DNA of 64,000 nt from Methanococcoides sp. LMO-2 (lineage in GTDB: Archaea > Halobacteriota > Methanosarcinia > Methanosarcinales > Methanosarcinaceae): positions 1-64,000 of the forward strand of contig NZ_JBCAUS010000005.1 in assembly GCF_038432375.1 (NCBI RefSeq), in the 5' to 3' direction. Both the position numbers and the translations under genes were made by a program. How positions within the stretch are numbered: the first letter of the stretch is position 1; each line of letters opens with the position of its first letter. Below the pieces are notes generated by a model. That model did not search any database, was not told where the DNA came from, and saw only the letters and a program-made list of their open reading frames with translations. Below, piece by piece: positions 46,177 through 55,284 of the stretch.

Positions 46177-47799
46177 TTATTCCTTAATGGAAATGGTCTT
46201 GTAATGGATCGCATCCACCGGGCAGACTGAAACACACCGTCTGCAGCTCGTACCAAGACATCTTTCACTATTATAGTTAGCAAATATCTCACCATCACGT
46301 TCGATTATAGTAATGGCATCCTCAGGGCACTCCTCTTCACATTTGTGACAAAGTATACATTCCTGTGCCTTTTCCTCGATGATAATTCCAAGATCGCTGA
46401 CGATCTTCAGGCCTTCCTTACCCACCTCATCGATGTCCTTTGCAACCCTCTTCTCAATACCCGGATTCTCATAGGTCTCTGGAAGAGAAGGAAGATTATA
46501 CATTTCAAGCATCTGGTTGTACATATCAAGAGGCATACCCTGAGTCCAGTAGGAAAGCTCACACACATAGATGTTTGAGAACTCAGTACTTGTAGCCATC
46601 ATAAGGTGATCTGCCTTGATCTTCTTTGCCACCTCGATAACCTCGTCAAGTTTGGACTCATCCATCACCAGATCCCTTGCAAGAGCAACTGAAGTGTTAC
46701 CAAATTGTACAATATTGTGTGCAAAGTTTGGACATGAACCAAGCTTTCTTGCCTTATCCGCATTTACATATGCACCGGTTGCACCGGCCATATACATGAA
46801 CTCGAGGTCCTTATACTCAACACCAGCTGCCAGCATAAGGGTCAGCTGGGCAGCCCTGATAGCACCAATTGCCTTTCCTGCCTCTTCAATATCCTTCTCA
46901 TTGATCTCGATCTTATCCCCGAGAATAAGTTTGCCCCCAGGGATCTCCGGGATCTTAGTAATAATACCGGACTCGATTGCCAGTGAAAGTGCAGCAATGA
47001 CACCTGTTCCGGTCACACCTTTTGCAACGATCTCAGAAGGTTCAGTGATGACACCGGTTTTCGGATCGATAAGATGACCCTTGCGCTCGTTCATAAGCCC
47101 ATCGAGGACCGTAACTCTCCAGCAGTCACCCTCAGGATTCACATCAGAGATTGCACCCGGACTGGCAAGCATACCACAGCTGATACCCTGACCTTCGATA
47201 GCAGGACCTGCTGCAGCACTTCCGGTTATGATCTTGTCACCGACCTTGATGGCCATTTCTGCATTGGTACCATAATCAGTTACCATGGAAGGAATATCCT
47301 TGTCCATGAAATCCGTCTTGATCATCATGGCAAGTGCATCTGCGCCGATCTCATGTTTGATAGCAGGAGGTACGATCACAGTACAATTTGGAAGGTCTGC
47401 TATGCCTTCGAACAGTTCACTTGCAGGAAATACCCTTGCATCACGACTAACGTTCTCAACACCAAGCTTCCTCTGTTTGTTCTCACCTGCATATGCAAGA
47501 TCCCTGATCTCAATGTTCTGGAAAAGTGACAACTGAATAGGATTACCACAAACAGCAAGTCTGCGGACAAGAGAGGTATCAACATCAAGCTCCTCAAATA
47601 TCCTGGCAATTGTATCCATCATGATCTCATGTGCAAGATCAGTACCCACCTGAATAGCAAAATCCAGATGATCCATAACGTTCCCACCAGGAAGAGGATG
47701 CCTCATAGTGATAGCAGTCTTTAAAACCTCCTTAGCTTCCAGGTCGATCAATTGAGCACGAAAACCACTTGTTCCCAGATCCAATGCAATACCATACAT
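46177..47799 (-). CDS. ramA: Methylamine corrinoid reductive activase RamA
   Basis: Uses ATP and low-potential electrons to reduce inactive Co(II) corrinoid proteins (MtmC, MtbC, MttC) to Co(I). The 540-aa protein has the ASKHA ATPase-like core beginning YGIALDLGTSGFRAQ, and two C-terminal [4Fe-4S] motifs (CILCHKCEEECP near 484 and CLGTSCRRCVSVCP near 516). This matches RamA of M. barkeri. ATG has GAGGTAATC. It is transcribed toward mttB but separated by a terminator and a long leader, so it is an independent unit. Confidence 0.95.
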   Translation of the reverse strand: MYGIALDLGTSGFRAQLIDLEAKEVLKTAITMRHPLPGGNVMDHLDFAIQVGTDLAHEIMMDTIARIFEELDVDTSLVRRLAVCGNPIQLSLFQNIEIRDLAYAGENKQRKLGVENVSRDARVFPASELFEGIADLPNCTVIVPPAIKHEIGADALAMMIKTDFMDKDIPSMVTDYGTNAEMAIKVGDKIITGSAAAGPAIEGQGISCGMLASPGAISDVNPEGDCWRVTVLDGLMNERKGHLIDPKTGVITEPSEIVAKGVTGTGVIAALSLAIESGIITKIPEIPGGKLILGDKIEINEKDIEEAGKAIGAIRAAQLTLMLAAGVEYKDLEFMYMAGATGAYVNADKARKLGSCPNFAHNIVQFGNTSVALARDLVMDESKLDEVIEVAKKIKADHLMMATSTEFSNIYVCELSYWTQGMPLDMYNQMLEMYNLPSLPETYENPGIEKRVAKDIDEVGKEGLKIVSDLGIIIEEKAQECILCHKCEEECPEDAITIIERDGEIFANYNSERCLGTSCRRCVSVCPVDAIHYKTISIKE

Positions 47800-47870
47800 T
47801 TTGATTACCTCTGATTCATAACATTTTATTTCAGTAATAAATCGACATACACACTAAAAAGAACAAGTTA

Positions 47871-47937
47871 CTGATATATAAGGGCTTTGTATAAACCATA
47901 CAAAACCCCGTAACATGCGTTAACATTCGCTAACAGG
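47871..47937 (-). promoter_or_regulatory. ramA promoter with phased TAACA repeats
   Basis: Minus-strand TATA box CTTATATATCAG (47871-47882), preceded by the inverted repeat TTTGTAT/ATACAAA (47886-47892 and 47898-47904). Further upstream TAACA recurs at 47911, 47921 and 47931, exactly 10 bp apart, each preceded by CG or CGY. One-helical-turn spacing suggests a multimeric regulator site. Confidence 0.5.
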
Positions 47938-48017
47938 AGAGGATAAGAAATATAATGGGAAAAGAATAGAAAGCAAACAATAAAAAGATTTCTTAAAAAA
48001 ATAGAAGAGTATACGAG

Positions 48018-48605
48018 TTACTCGCATCCACATTCAAAGTCAAACCCAAGAAGGAAACTGCCAGTGCCATGTTCGCTCTCCAGACCCATCCTTTCCTTAA
48101 GATACTCATCGGTCGGAGGTGAAGGCGATGCCAGGGTAGCGTTACACACATGAGGTAAACACTCAACATCATCACATGGCTTAGGAGGCATTACCACCAC
48201 AAGAGGTTCGGACTTGCAATTAAGTGATGTCAGGACACTCTTGTCATATATCACAATGTTACCGATCACAAGGCATTCACTGTTCTGCTCCATTGACTTG
48301 AGCTTATCTGCATCATCAATGTCTTCACCAACTACCTTGCCATCATGCATAAGTACAACATTTGGCCCGCATGGCCACTCATATTCCATTGTGGTCTGGA
48401 AAGGTATGATCACATCACGCTGAAGAACGGTCTTTACACCTTTATTGTCACCCCTGCCAAGCCCCATGAGGGTCATCTGGTCAGCTTTTTCTTCAAGTTG
48501 AGCTATGATCTTACGGTCCTCCTCATTAAGTACCAGTGTCCTACCAACACCGACCATTTGTTCTAATCCTTCACGTACCGTTTTGATAATCTCGTCTTTA
48601 TCCAT
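48018..48605 (-). CDS. Cys-rich protein upstream of ramA, unknown
   Basis: A 195-aa protein that I do not recognise. Residues 1-120 are alpha/beta (EIIKTVREGLEQMVGVGRTLVL, then GLGRGDNKGVKTVLQRDVIIPFQ). The C-terminal part holds cysteines in CKSEP, CDDVECLPHVC and a final CGCE, spaced as for a metal or cluster site. It has a GGGAT Shine-Dalgarno and its own TATA box. Its place between ramA and a second small Cys protein, in a methylotrophy region, suggests a role tied to corrinoid metabolism; this is inference only. Confidence 0.65.
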   Translation of the reverse strand: MDKDEIIKTVREGLEQMVGVGRTLVLNEEDRKIIAQLEEKADQMTLMGLGRGDNKGVKTVLQRDVIIPFQTTMEYEWPCGPNVVLMHDGKVVGEDIDDADKLKSMEQNSECLVIGNIVIYDKSVLTSLNCKSEPLVVVMPPKPCDDVECLPHVCNATLASPSPPTDEYLKERMGLESEHGTGSFLLGFDFECGCE

Positions 48606-48939
48606 GGTAATCCCTATACTGCTTGTCAGTTCAAATTAACATGATCACAGAGGCAATTTGAAGAGATATAATATTGAGAGTACCTATTCAACTTTGTTTA
48701 TATAAGCATATCGAACACATTTCGATGAATAAGCAGGAATGAGACCAAAAAAGACAAGATGAAAAGGAATAAAGAAAATATAATAGAGCAGAAACCACAT
48801 AGATAAAAGATTTTTTGGTTTTGCACCCATATCACAAAACCCTTATATAGAAAGTTTATCATATTAATAACATATTGTCAAAATAAAGACCAGTATTACT
48901 TTTAATTAAAGTCCAATATTAACAATACAGAGGATCAAC
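48606..48939. other. Divergent promoter region of two Cys-protein genes
   Basis: A 334-bp AT-rich gap. On the minus strand a TATA box (CTTATATAAA, 48697-48706) serves the 195-aa gene; on the plus strand CTTATATAG (48843-48851) serves the 104-aa gene. No open frame or RNA gene seen. Confidence 0.55.
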
Positions 48940-49254
48940 ATGACAGACATCACAGTCAATTCAAGGATTTGTGGCTTTACCCACAAAATAAGTGGGGTCA
49001 AAGATGGAAAGAACGTTAAGGTAAAAGTTGAGACCCAATGCCCAAAAGTAAAGAACATTTCTGAACTTGAAGTGCCAATGATGGAGCTCTTTGGAATAAA
49101 AGAAAATGCAGTAATAGCTAAAGCACAGGAAGGAAACTGCTGTGCAACATGCCTGGTACCCTGTGCCATCCTCCACGCCTGCAACATCGAGCTGGGGCTG
49201 ATCTCCGCAACACTTGCAAAGGATGTAGAAAACCTTAGCATCGATTTCAAATAA
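48940..49254 (+). CDS. Small Cys-rich methanogen protein (possibly DUF6951)
   Basis: A 104-aa protein with five cysteines in the sequence order C11, C34, then the cluster EGNCCATCLVPCAILHAC. The fold appears alpha/beta with FTHKISGVKDGKNVKVKVET as a beta-hairpin. I associate it with DUF6951, a small family seen near methyltransferase genes, but cannot verify this. It has its own promoter, divergent from the 195-aa Cys protein. A role in metal or corrinoid handling is conceivable; no activity can be named. Confidence 0.62.
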   Translation: MTDITVNSRICGFTHKISGVKDGKNVKVKVETQCPKVKNISELEVPMMELFGIKENAVIAKAQEGNCCATCLVPCAILHACNIELGLISATLAKDVENLSIDFK

Positions 49255-49309
49255 ACGACAAATGGAAATATTACATATTATAGTGCACACCCGGATGTAA
49301 AGAAGGAAA

Positions 49310-50173
49310 TTATGATATGGGCCTTATAATCCCTATTTTTGGCTCATAACATGATCCCTTTGCAAGCAAGGACCTGACAGCTGAATCCACTGCTTTTTCA
49401 TTGATATTTCGGGATTTTGCAACTGAAAGAAGATGTAAATAATCCACGCCTTTTCCCTCATCAAGCTCTTCCAGCAGTTCCATGACAACGACATCCATAT
49501 CTTTTTCGCCATTACCGGGAGGTGCAAGCTCAATGGAAACAATGCACTTTTTAATAACCGACCTCATCTCATCCAGGTAATCAGAACCAGTACCATAATT
49601 ATCAATTGCAAGGCATATTCCTTCGGATATTTCAGAAAAATCCGCCTTGTCCTTAATACACTCACAAGTGTCAGGAACACTTTTGCACGAGGACACCATT
49701 TCTGAAACTGCTTCCACCCGGTCAAGAGTTAGTTCAGCTGTGTCAATTACCCAATCATTGCGCATTTTTTCATCGGCCAGGTGGATCTCCTCAGGCCTCA
49801 GGGAAATAATTGATGTCCCCGGATCCGGCTTGTACACACGCACTTTCCCCACAACGGAAACGAATGCAGGAGTCTCGACGGATGAAAGGAAGATAGCTGC
49901 CTGTGGCTGGTACTGCCCCGCATATATAGTGAAAGCACCTGATGGGTCAACTATGCGGGCCTTCCATGTATCAATATCATTGCCAACATTGTCAACCTCA
50001 GTAATGACACCTACAATAAAAACACGATTCACCATTGACCCCAACGGAGTAAGCAGGTAATTCGGAGTGTGTCCTTCGGAATTTATCGCCTCATCTATAG
50101 TAGAATGTATCGTAAGACCTGAGTCGTTCAATTCCTTTGCAAACATACGGAATGCAACTTCACGTTCCACCAT
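49310..50173 (-). CDS. RPA-associated protein (COG3390), long form with winged helix
   Basis: A 287-aa partner of the second RPA. The OB-fold (residues 1-135) parallels the short paralog at 35267-35833 (GSMVNRVFIVGVI, DPSGAFTIYAGQYQPQAA). The C-terminal 65 residues (VVVMELLEELDEGKGVDYLHLL, AVDSAVRSLLAKGSCYEP) look like the winged helix of eukaryotic RPA32, a protein-docking module. The start ATG overlaps the RPA stop by one base (TAATG), so the pair is translationally coupled. Confidence 0.87.
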   Translation of the reverse strand: MVEREVAFRMFAKELNDSGLTIHSTIDEAINSEGHTPNYLLTPLGSMVNRVFIVGVITEVDNVGNDIDTWKARIVDPSGAFTIYAGQYQPQAAIFLSSVETPAFVSVVGKVRVYKPDPGTSIISLRPEEIHLADEKMRNDWVIDTAELTLDRVEAVSEMVSSCKSVPDTCECIKDKADFSEISEGICLAIDNYGTGSDYLDEMRSVIKKCIVSIELAPPGNGEKDMDVVVMELLEELDEGKGVDYLHLLSVAKSRNINEKAVDSAVRSLLAKGSCYEPKIGIIRPIS

Positions 50174-51477
50174 TATACCTCAACCCCTTCCAGTCGCTCC
50201 AAAAGTGCAGATATCCTATTTTCAGGATCATCTGAGGGAGCCCACACGGATTTTGCTACAAATGTGACGCCATATTCGACCCTTGAAGTATTCCCGCGCA
50301 CACCAAGATAGCGACCCGTGAGGATATTTTTCATATCATCATAAACAACATTTGCAGACATCGATTTGCCCATGACCAGTTCACATTCCTGAAGTGTTTT
50401 ACCATAGACGATCTCGGAAAGTTCCCGGTTCAGCATCACAAGAAGAGAACCGGTACCGTCATCAAGGATGAGCTTGATGCGCATGTCCTGAATACCCTCC
50501 ACCACACCATGGGAGCGACAGGCATTCTTCATAATTACCCTGTTACATTCAGGACAGCGGGTTATCAGCCCGGAACCCGGCCTTACAGATACAATGTTGC
50601 CCTTTACCGATACATCGAACATGCCTTCGTTTTGCAGAACTTCCTTGATAGGCAATGGTTCCGGTGGTACGTTCACCGAATCAAAAGTGAAGGACAGTTC
50701 TTCATCAGGACCTACGATCCGGACCGGAGTGGATTCATTAAGATGTATTGAAGGCACACCCCTGTACATGCTGACCGATGCATCCTCAAAACGTAAGATA
50801 CTGCCAATATCAACACCATCAAGAAGTGACCATGAAACAAAAGGCAACCTTCCGGTCTCATCAGCCAGTACCCCCTCTATAATAGTAAGGTTGTGTCCTT
50901 TTACATCGACCTCCCTGTGATATAGTTCTATCACGGCAGCCACCGAACTTACGAACATATCAGAATATCCGATCTCGCTCAGTTTTTTTACAGGAGTTTC
51001 AGATAGCTCACTTATATCAGGAAGATCAGTATCCTGAAGAAGTTCAACTTCCGAGCGATCCCCGATGTTGACCTCCGCCCTGTTGCGCCAGGACCTTACA
51101 GAGGCATTCAGGATCTTTACAGCATCCCCGGAGTTCAGTGAGATCGGCTTCCATGAAGTGAATGAGCACATACCAGTCTCATCCCCAAGTACACCAGAGA
51201 ATATAGTAGCGGCCTCACCACGCAAATTGACGTCTTTCTCATTTATCTCAAGAATACGGACCTCAAGAGCTATACCTTTGTCACCAATGACAAGATCATT
51301 TACCTTTTTCGTAACAGGAGAACTATCCCGGAATTTCTTAAGAACAGACCTTTTTGCTTCATCGATCGGTACACGATACTTTAACAACAATTCCAGTTCA
51401 TCCTCTATTACGGATCTGCTTACATGTCCCAGCGCCCTTGTTAACTCTTCAATATGAGGCGCAAATTTTTCGTCCAT
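50173..51477 (-). CDS. rpa: Replication protein A paralog with zinc finger
   Basis: A 434-aa ssDNA-binding protein, diverged paralog of the RPA at 35834-37096. OB-folds lie about 66-145 (GDETGMCSFTSWK) and 176-255 (EGVLADETGRLPFVSW); the zinc finger has C308, C311, C320 and H323. Unlike the first copy its two OB-folds are not near-duplicates. The ATG at 51477 follows GAGGG; the longer frame to 51570 is rejected. It is coupled to the long RPA-associated gene. Confidence 0.9.
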   Translation of the reverse strand: MDEKFAPHIEELTRALGHVSRSVIEDELELLLKYRVPIDEAKRSVLKKFRDSSPVTKKVNDLVIGDKGIALEVRILEINEKDVNLRGEAATIFSGVLGDETGMCSFTSWKPISLNSGDAVKILNASVRSWRNRAEVNIGDRSEVELLQDTDLPDISELSETPVKKLSEIGYSDMFVSSVAAVIELYHREVDVKGHNLTIIEGVLADETGRLPFVSWSLLDGVDIGSILRFEDASVSMYRGVPSIHLNESTPVRIVGPDEELSFTFDSVNVPPEPLPIKEVLQNEGMFDVSVKGNIVSVRPGSGLITRCPECNRVIMKNACRSHGVVEGIQDMRIKLILDDGTGSLLVMLNRELSEIVYGKTLQECELVMGKSMSANVVYDDMKNILTGRYLGVRGNTSRVEYGVTFVAKSVWAPSDDPENRISALLERLEGVEV

Positions 51478-51606
51478 ACTGTATTCCCTCGCGTATGAAA
51501 TGTTTACATAATCTAGTCCATACACACATAAATAAGATATACCCACATCCTCAGGGAAGGACATTATCAAAAATACATTATTGAAGTTTATTTTGAGTAT
51601 ACAAAC

Positions 51607-51618
51607 ATATTTATAGAT
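51607..51618 (+). promoter_or_regulatory. Histone gene TATA box
   Basis: ATATTTATAGAT lies about 70 bp upstream of the histone start; the region between two divergent genes is short and this is its best element. Confidence 0.4.
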
Positions 51619-51685
51619 TTTTAGATAGATAAAGACAGCATATTCAATTAATTAGTTATAAAAGACAGAAAAGAGGTTTAAAAAA

Positions 51686-51907
51686 ATGCCTATACTACCA
51701 TTAGCTTCCGTCGAACGTTTGATCCGAAGTGCCAATGCAGAAAGGGTCAGTGAGTCTGCAGCATCCATCCTTTTGGAGATACTCGAAGATTACGGAGTAA
51801 AGATAGCAAAAGAAGCTATAATATATGCAAATCATGCCGGAAGAAAAACAGTAAAAGATGAAGACATAAAACTTGCCTTTGACATGCTCACGAAACCCCG
51901 TGATTAA
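51686..51907 (+). CDS. Archaeal histone
   Basis: A 73-aa single histone fold: LPLASVERLIRSANAERVSESAA, a long central helix ILLEILEDYGVKIAKEAIIYANHAG and KTVKDEDIKLAFDML. It forms dimers that wrap DNA into extensible nucleosome-like hypernucleosomes. The length is close to the usual 66-70 residues with a short C-terminal extension. GAGGT precedes the ATG. It lies between RPA and RFC genes, but divergently from RPA. Confidence 0.95.
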   Translation: MPILPLASVERLIRSANAERVSESAASILLEILEDYGVKIAKEAIIYANHAGRKTVKDEDIKLAFDMLTKPRD

Positions 51908-51921
51908 TGTCACCTTCTTTT

Positions 51922-52428
51922 TTATAGTAACAGATCTATCGCGCCCATTCCGGCAAGAGTGACTATCGTCACAACAATGCCTGATATCAGGACGCCTGCG
52001 GTGATCGCCATGAGGGCATGCCTGAACTTCACACCGAACACAAAAGCAGCTGCACAACCGGTCCATGCACCTGTAACCGGCAACGGAATGGCCACAAAGA
52101 GCGTTAATGCCAGTGTACCATAACGATCCATGCTTTCAGAATGTTTTCGGCGGGTCCTTGTGAAAAGCCAGGTGAAGAAAGAATCACCAATTTTGAACCT
52201 CCTGAGGTAAGAAGACACCGGATCCAGGAAAAGTAAAAGAGGGATCACCGGGAGGAGGTTCCCTATGATCGCAAGCAGATAAGCATCTACCGGATCAATT
52301 CCATATATCCCTATAGCAACAGGGATGGCACCACGAAGCTCGGATACCGGCAATGCACTGAGCACTACCGTTGCCAGCCATGAAGGCACACTTGCGAGTG
52401 CATCCAGCAGTTGCTCTTGAAAAGGCAT
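51922..52428 (-). CDS. Small multi-drug export family membrane protein (COG2426)
   Basis: A 168-aa protein with four to five membrane helices and the family-typical segments ALPVSELRGAIPVAIGIYG (residues 25-43), AIIGNLLPVIPLLLFLDP and VAIPLPVTGAWTGCAAAF. The family is named for putative small multidrug export, but transport has hardly been tested. It starts 4 nt after the RFC stop, so it is co-transcribed with rfcS. Confidence 0.82.
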   Translation of the reverse strand: MPFQEQLLDALASVPSWLATVVLSALPVSELRGAIPVAIGIYGIDPVDAYLLAIIGNLLPVIPLLLFLDPVSSYLRRFKIGDSFFTWLFTRTRRKHSESMDRYGTLALTLFVAIPLPVTGAWTGCAAAFVFGVKFRHALMAITAGVLISGIVVTIVTLAGMGAIDLLL

Positions 52429-52432
52429 TGCC

Positions 52433-53407
52433 TTATTGCTCCTTGGTCAGGGCAAAATGTGCCAGCAAAGCATCAAGCTGTATTCTTTCGTTCGCACCTT
52501 CAGTAAGCCTGAAATCAACCTCGCCGATCATATCCATAAGGTCCACCATACGCTGGCCTGCTACATCCATGTCGAAAATAGCACGATAGATCTGCCCGAC
52601 GACATCCTCTCCGGAAAGACCCTTTTCCAGCATAAGAGTATCAAGTTTCCTGCGCGCCAGCACAAAATTACCGGATAATGCGGTTTTAAGCAGTTCCATG
52701 ATCTCTTCAGGATGGGCTGTTGCAGTTATCCTGTATATGGCATCCCTGTGGATGGTCTTATCAAAAAGAGCAGCTGCCTGAAGTGCATTTATTGCCTTTC
52801 TCATGTCACCCTGAGCAACGTACTTCAGTGCTTCCATTCCATCATCAGCAATTTCAAGCCCCTCTTTTTCAGCAATATGCCTGCACCTTTCAGCCACGGA
52901 ATCCTCAGTAAGGTGGCGGAAACGGTAAACAGCGCACCTGGACTGAATAGGTTCGATGATCTTTGAAGAATAGTTACAGGACAATATGAAGCGGCAGTTA
53001 CCCGTATAGCGCTCCATCGTACGACGCAGTGCTGACTGCGCATCGGACGTTAAAGCATCTGCTTCATCAAGGAAGATTATCTTGAAATCGGCACCTCCGA
53101 TAGGGGAGGTCTTTGCGAAGTTCTTGATCTTGGTCCTTACAACATCAATACCACGCTCATCCGACGCATTGAGTTCTGTGAAGTTCTCCCTCCAGTCATC
53201 CCCGAAAAGTTCACGTGCAATAGACACAGCAGTAGCTGTCTTTCCAACTCCGGGAGGACCTGAGAACAATAAGTGAGGAAGATTACCGGTCTTTACATAT
53301 GAGATCAGCCTTTCTGTAGTCTCCTTTTGACCCACAATATCTTCAAGCTTAAAAGGCCTGTATTTCTCGATCCATATCTCTTCTTTTATTTTAAACCCTC
53401 CAGCCAT
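52433..53407 (-). CDS. rfcS: Replication factor C small subunit
   Basis: AAA+ subunit of the clamp loader that places PCNA on DNA. The 324-aa protein has Walker A GPPGVGKT at 50-57, DEAD at 114-117, the SRC motif at 156-158 (QSRCAVYRF) and the C-terminal collar helices. ATG start [12 protein letters not shown]. Its neighbours are the small export protein downstream and RPA and histone genes nearby. Confidence 0.96.
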   Translation of the reverse strand: MAGGFKIKEEIWIEKYRPFKLEDIVGQKETTERLISYVKTGNLPHLLFSGPPGVGKTATAVSIARELFGDDWRENFTELNASDERGIDVVRTKIKNFAKTSPIGGADFKIIFLDEADALTSDAQSALRRTMERYTGNCRFILSCNYSSKIIEPIQSRCAVYRFRHLTEDSVAERCRHIAEKEGLEIADDGMEALKYVAQGDMRKAINALQAAALFDKTIHRDAIYRITATAHPEEIMELLKTALSGNFVLARRKLDTLMLEKGLSGEDVVGQIYRAIFDMDVAGQRMVDLMDMIGEVDFRLTEGANERIQLDALLAHFALTKEQ

Positions 53408-53502
53408 TACTGCTGACCTGCAATATCAATGCAGGAAGAATAAGGTTGATTTTACTTTTTAATCTTTCGTGACATAAAGAAAATATAAAAATAATATAGC
53501 AT

Positions 53503-53555
53503 CATGTGAACGAAACACATGACCCTAAAAGAGGAATCCGGAATATTCCGGACTC
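53503..53555 (-). terminator. Tandem hairpins ending the Rnf operon
   Basis: A perfect 16-bp palindrome TCCGGAATATTCCGGA (53537-53552) lies at the stop codon of the last gene, and a second hairpin CATGTG/CACATG follows (53503-53521, 7-nt loop). On the minus strand T-rich DNA (ATTATTTTTATATTTTC) comes next. Confidence 0.65.
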
Positions 53556-53886
53556 ACTTGTACGCGTGGTTGTAAGCGATCTTACCAATAACCGGTACCT
53601 TAAGCTTTGAACCTCTCCATGCAATGAACATGAAAGATATCCACACAAAGAGGGAAAAGAAACCTCCGAAATCAGCAAGTATCCACCCCACATAAGGGAT
53701 CCATGCCACCAGGAAGACAACTGCGGTCAGAACCATGAAAAGCATTGCTGACTGGAATGCGTGGAAGCGGACGAACTTGTTCTCCTTTTCAATAAAGAGG
53801 AAAAGGACACCTGTGATCCAGAATCCCAGATAGCACAGTATACCCACAATGTTCTCATTCAGTCCAATGGAAGTCTTGTATGTCAT
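53554..53886 (-). CDS. DUF4870-type membrane protein, last gene of the Rnf operon
   Basis: A 110-aa protein with three to four hydrophobic segments (NIVGILCYLGFWITGVLFLF; FHAFQSAMLFMVLTAVVFLVAWI; FFSLFVWISFMFIAW) and the HAFQS motif of DUF4870. The equivalent position in Methanosarcina acetivorans is occupied by a small membrane protein gene (MA0665) co-transcribed with rnf. A role in assembly or stability of the complex is possible. It is 12 nt behind rnfB. Confidence 0.82.
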   Translation of the reverse strand: MTYKTSIGLNENIVGILCYLGFWITGVLFLFIEKENKFVRFHAFQSAMLFMVLTAVVFLVAWIPYVGWILADFGGFFSLFVWISFMFIAWRGSKLKVPVIGKIAYNHAYK

Positions 53887-53898
53887 ATGATCACTCCG

Positions 53899-54696
53899 TT
53901 ATCTCATCTCAATACAGTTCTGCGGGCATTTCTCAACACATATTCCGCATGCTGTACATTTATCCTGATCGATCTCGGCAAGGAACTTTGTGACCTTGAT
54001 AGCATCTTCAGGACAGTTCTTCTCACAGATCTTACAGCCGATACATCCTATCTCACAGACTGCCTTTACGGTCTTACCCTTGTCATGTGAATTACACTGG
54101 ACATGCACCTTCTCGGAGTCCTTTGCGAACATAAGCACATCATTTGGACATGCATCAATACAGAGACCACAGCTCTTACAGAGGTTCTTGTTCACATCAG
54201 GAAGACGGTCATCACCGATAGTGATAGCATCAAAAGGACATGCACGTACACAGGTCCCGCGACCCATACATCCATAATTACATCCCTTCTCACCATCAGA
54301 GAGCATGATCACGGCAGTACAATCCTCGATACCCACGTAATCGAACCTGTCGACGCAGTTGGTACCACCATTACACCTGAGGTACGGATATTCTTTCTCT
54401 GCCTCTGAAACATCCTGGCCGAGAATTCCACCGATCTCCTTTGCAGTCTCAAAACCACCCACAGGGCATCCATCCAGAGGAGCATTATCTTCCACGACAC
54501 GTTCCGCGAAATCCGCACATCCTGCAAAACCACAGGCACCACAGTTGGCACCCGGGAGGACCTCAACAACCTCTTCAACAAGAGGATTGGTTTCCACCTT
54601 AAACAGCCTTGAGGCTGCGATCAGCATGATACCGATCACAAGACCAAGACCACCAAGTGTTGCCATTGCCTGGATAAGTAAAGTTGTCAGACTCAT
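53899..54696 (-). CDS. rnfB: Rnf complex subunit RnfB (polyferredoxin)
   Basis: Takes electrons from ferredoxin into the Rnf complex. The 265-aa protein has an N-terminal membrane anchor (residues 5-27), the Fe-S domain GANCGACGFAGCADF near 50 and several ferredoxin-like motifs: CNYGCMGRGTCVRACP, CKSCGLCIDACP, CEIGCIGCKICEKNCP and CTACGICVEKCP. The start overlaps rnfA by ATGA. Confidence 0.95.
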   Translation of the reverse strand: MSLTTLLIQAMATLGGLGLVIGIMLIAASRLFKVETNPLVEEVVEVLPGANCGACGFAGCADFAERVVEDNAPLDGCPVGGFETAKEIGGILGQDVSEAEKEYPYLRCNGGTNCVDRFDYVGIEDCTAVIMLSDGEKGCNYGCMGRGTCVRACPFDAITIGDDRLPDVNKNLCKSCGLCIDACPNDVLMFAKDSEKVHVQCNSHDKGKTVKAVCEIGCIGCKICEKNCPEDAIKVTKFLAEIDQDKCTACGICVEKCPQNCIEMR

Positions 54697-55283
54697 AATG
54701 GGATCACTCCGAAGTAGTTAACAAATGCCATTGAAAGCATTGTTGCTATAAGGAATGCCTGCGGAAGACCACGGACCGCAGACGGAACATTTACAAGAGT
54801 ACTACGTTCCCTGATACCGGACATCATCAACATTACTATAGTGTAACCAAGACCTGCTGCAACTCCGAAAACAACACTCTGTATGAAAGAGTATTCATTC
54901 AGGACATTAAGAAGTACAACACCAAGAACTGCACAGTTGGTTGTGATAAGCGGGAGGTAGATACCAAGTGAACGGTACAGTGAAGGAACGTTCTTCCTGA
55001 CAACGAACTCCACAAGCTGCACAAGGGCAGCAATCACAACAATGAAACTGATCAGACTAAGGAACTCAAGCTTCAACGGGATCAATACGAAAGAGTAGAT
55101 CAGATATGACACCGTTGCCGCCATAGTCATTACGAAGATGACAGCACCGGACATTCCTGCAGCGCTCTTTGTATCCTTGGTCACACCCACGAATGAACAC
55201 AGGCCAAGGAACTGGATGACAAGGAAGTTCTTAATGAACACACCATCCATAAATATCTGGAATAAACTTACGTCAGCTGCCAT
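54693..55283 (-). CDS. rnfA: Rnf complex subunit RnfA
   Basis: A 196-aa integral membrane subunit with six helices, homologous to RnfE and NqrE; together they form the transmembrane core with a [2Fe-2S] cluster. Signature segments are FLGLCSFVGVTKDTKSAAGM and TNCAVLGVVLLNVLNEYSFI. ATG at 55283 is chosen with GAGGTGG upstream; a GTG three codons earlier overlaps rnfE. Confidence 0.93.
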   Translation of the reverse strand: MAADVSLFQIFMDGVFIKNFLVIQFLGLCSFVGVTKDTKSAAGMSGAVIFVMTMAATVSYLIYSFVLIPLKLEFLSLISFIVVIAALVQLVEFVVRKNVPSLYRSLGIYLPLITTNCAVLGVVLLNVLNEYSFIQSVVFGVAAGLGYTIVMLMMSGIRERSTLVNVPSAVRGLPQAFLIATMLSMAFVNYFGVIPL

Positions 55284-55284
55284 A

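Noticed and set aside
51478-51570. Longer start of the second RPA gene
   Set aside because: The extra residues are not RPA-like; ATG at 51477 has GAGGG upstream and matches the helical N-terminus of the paralog.
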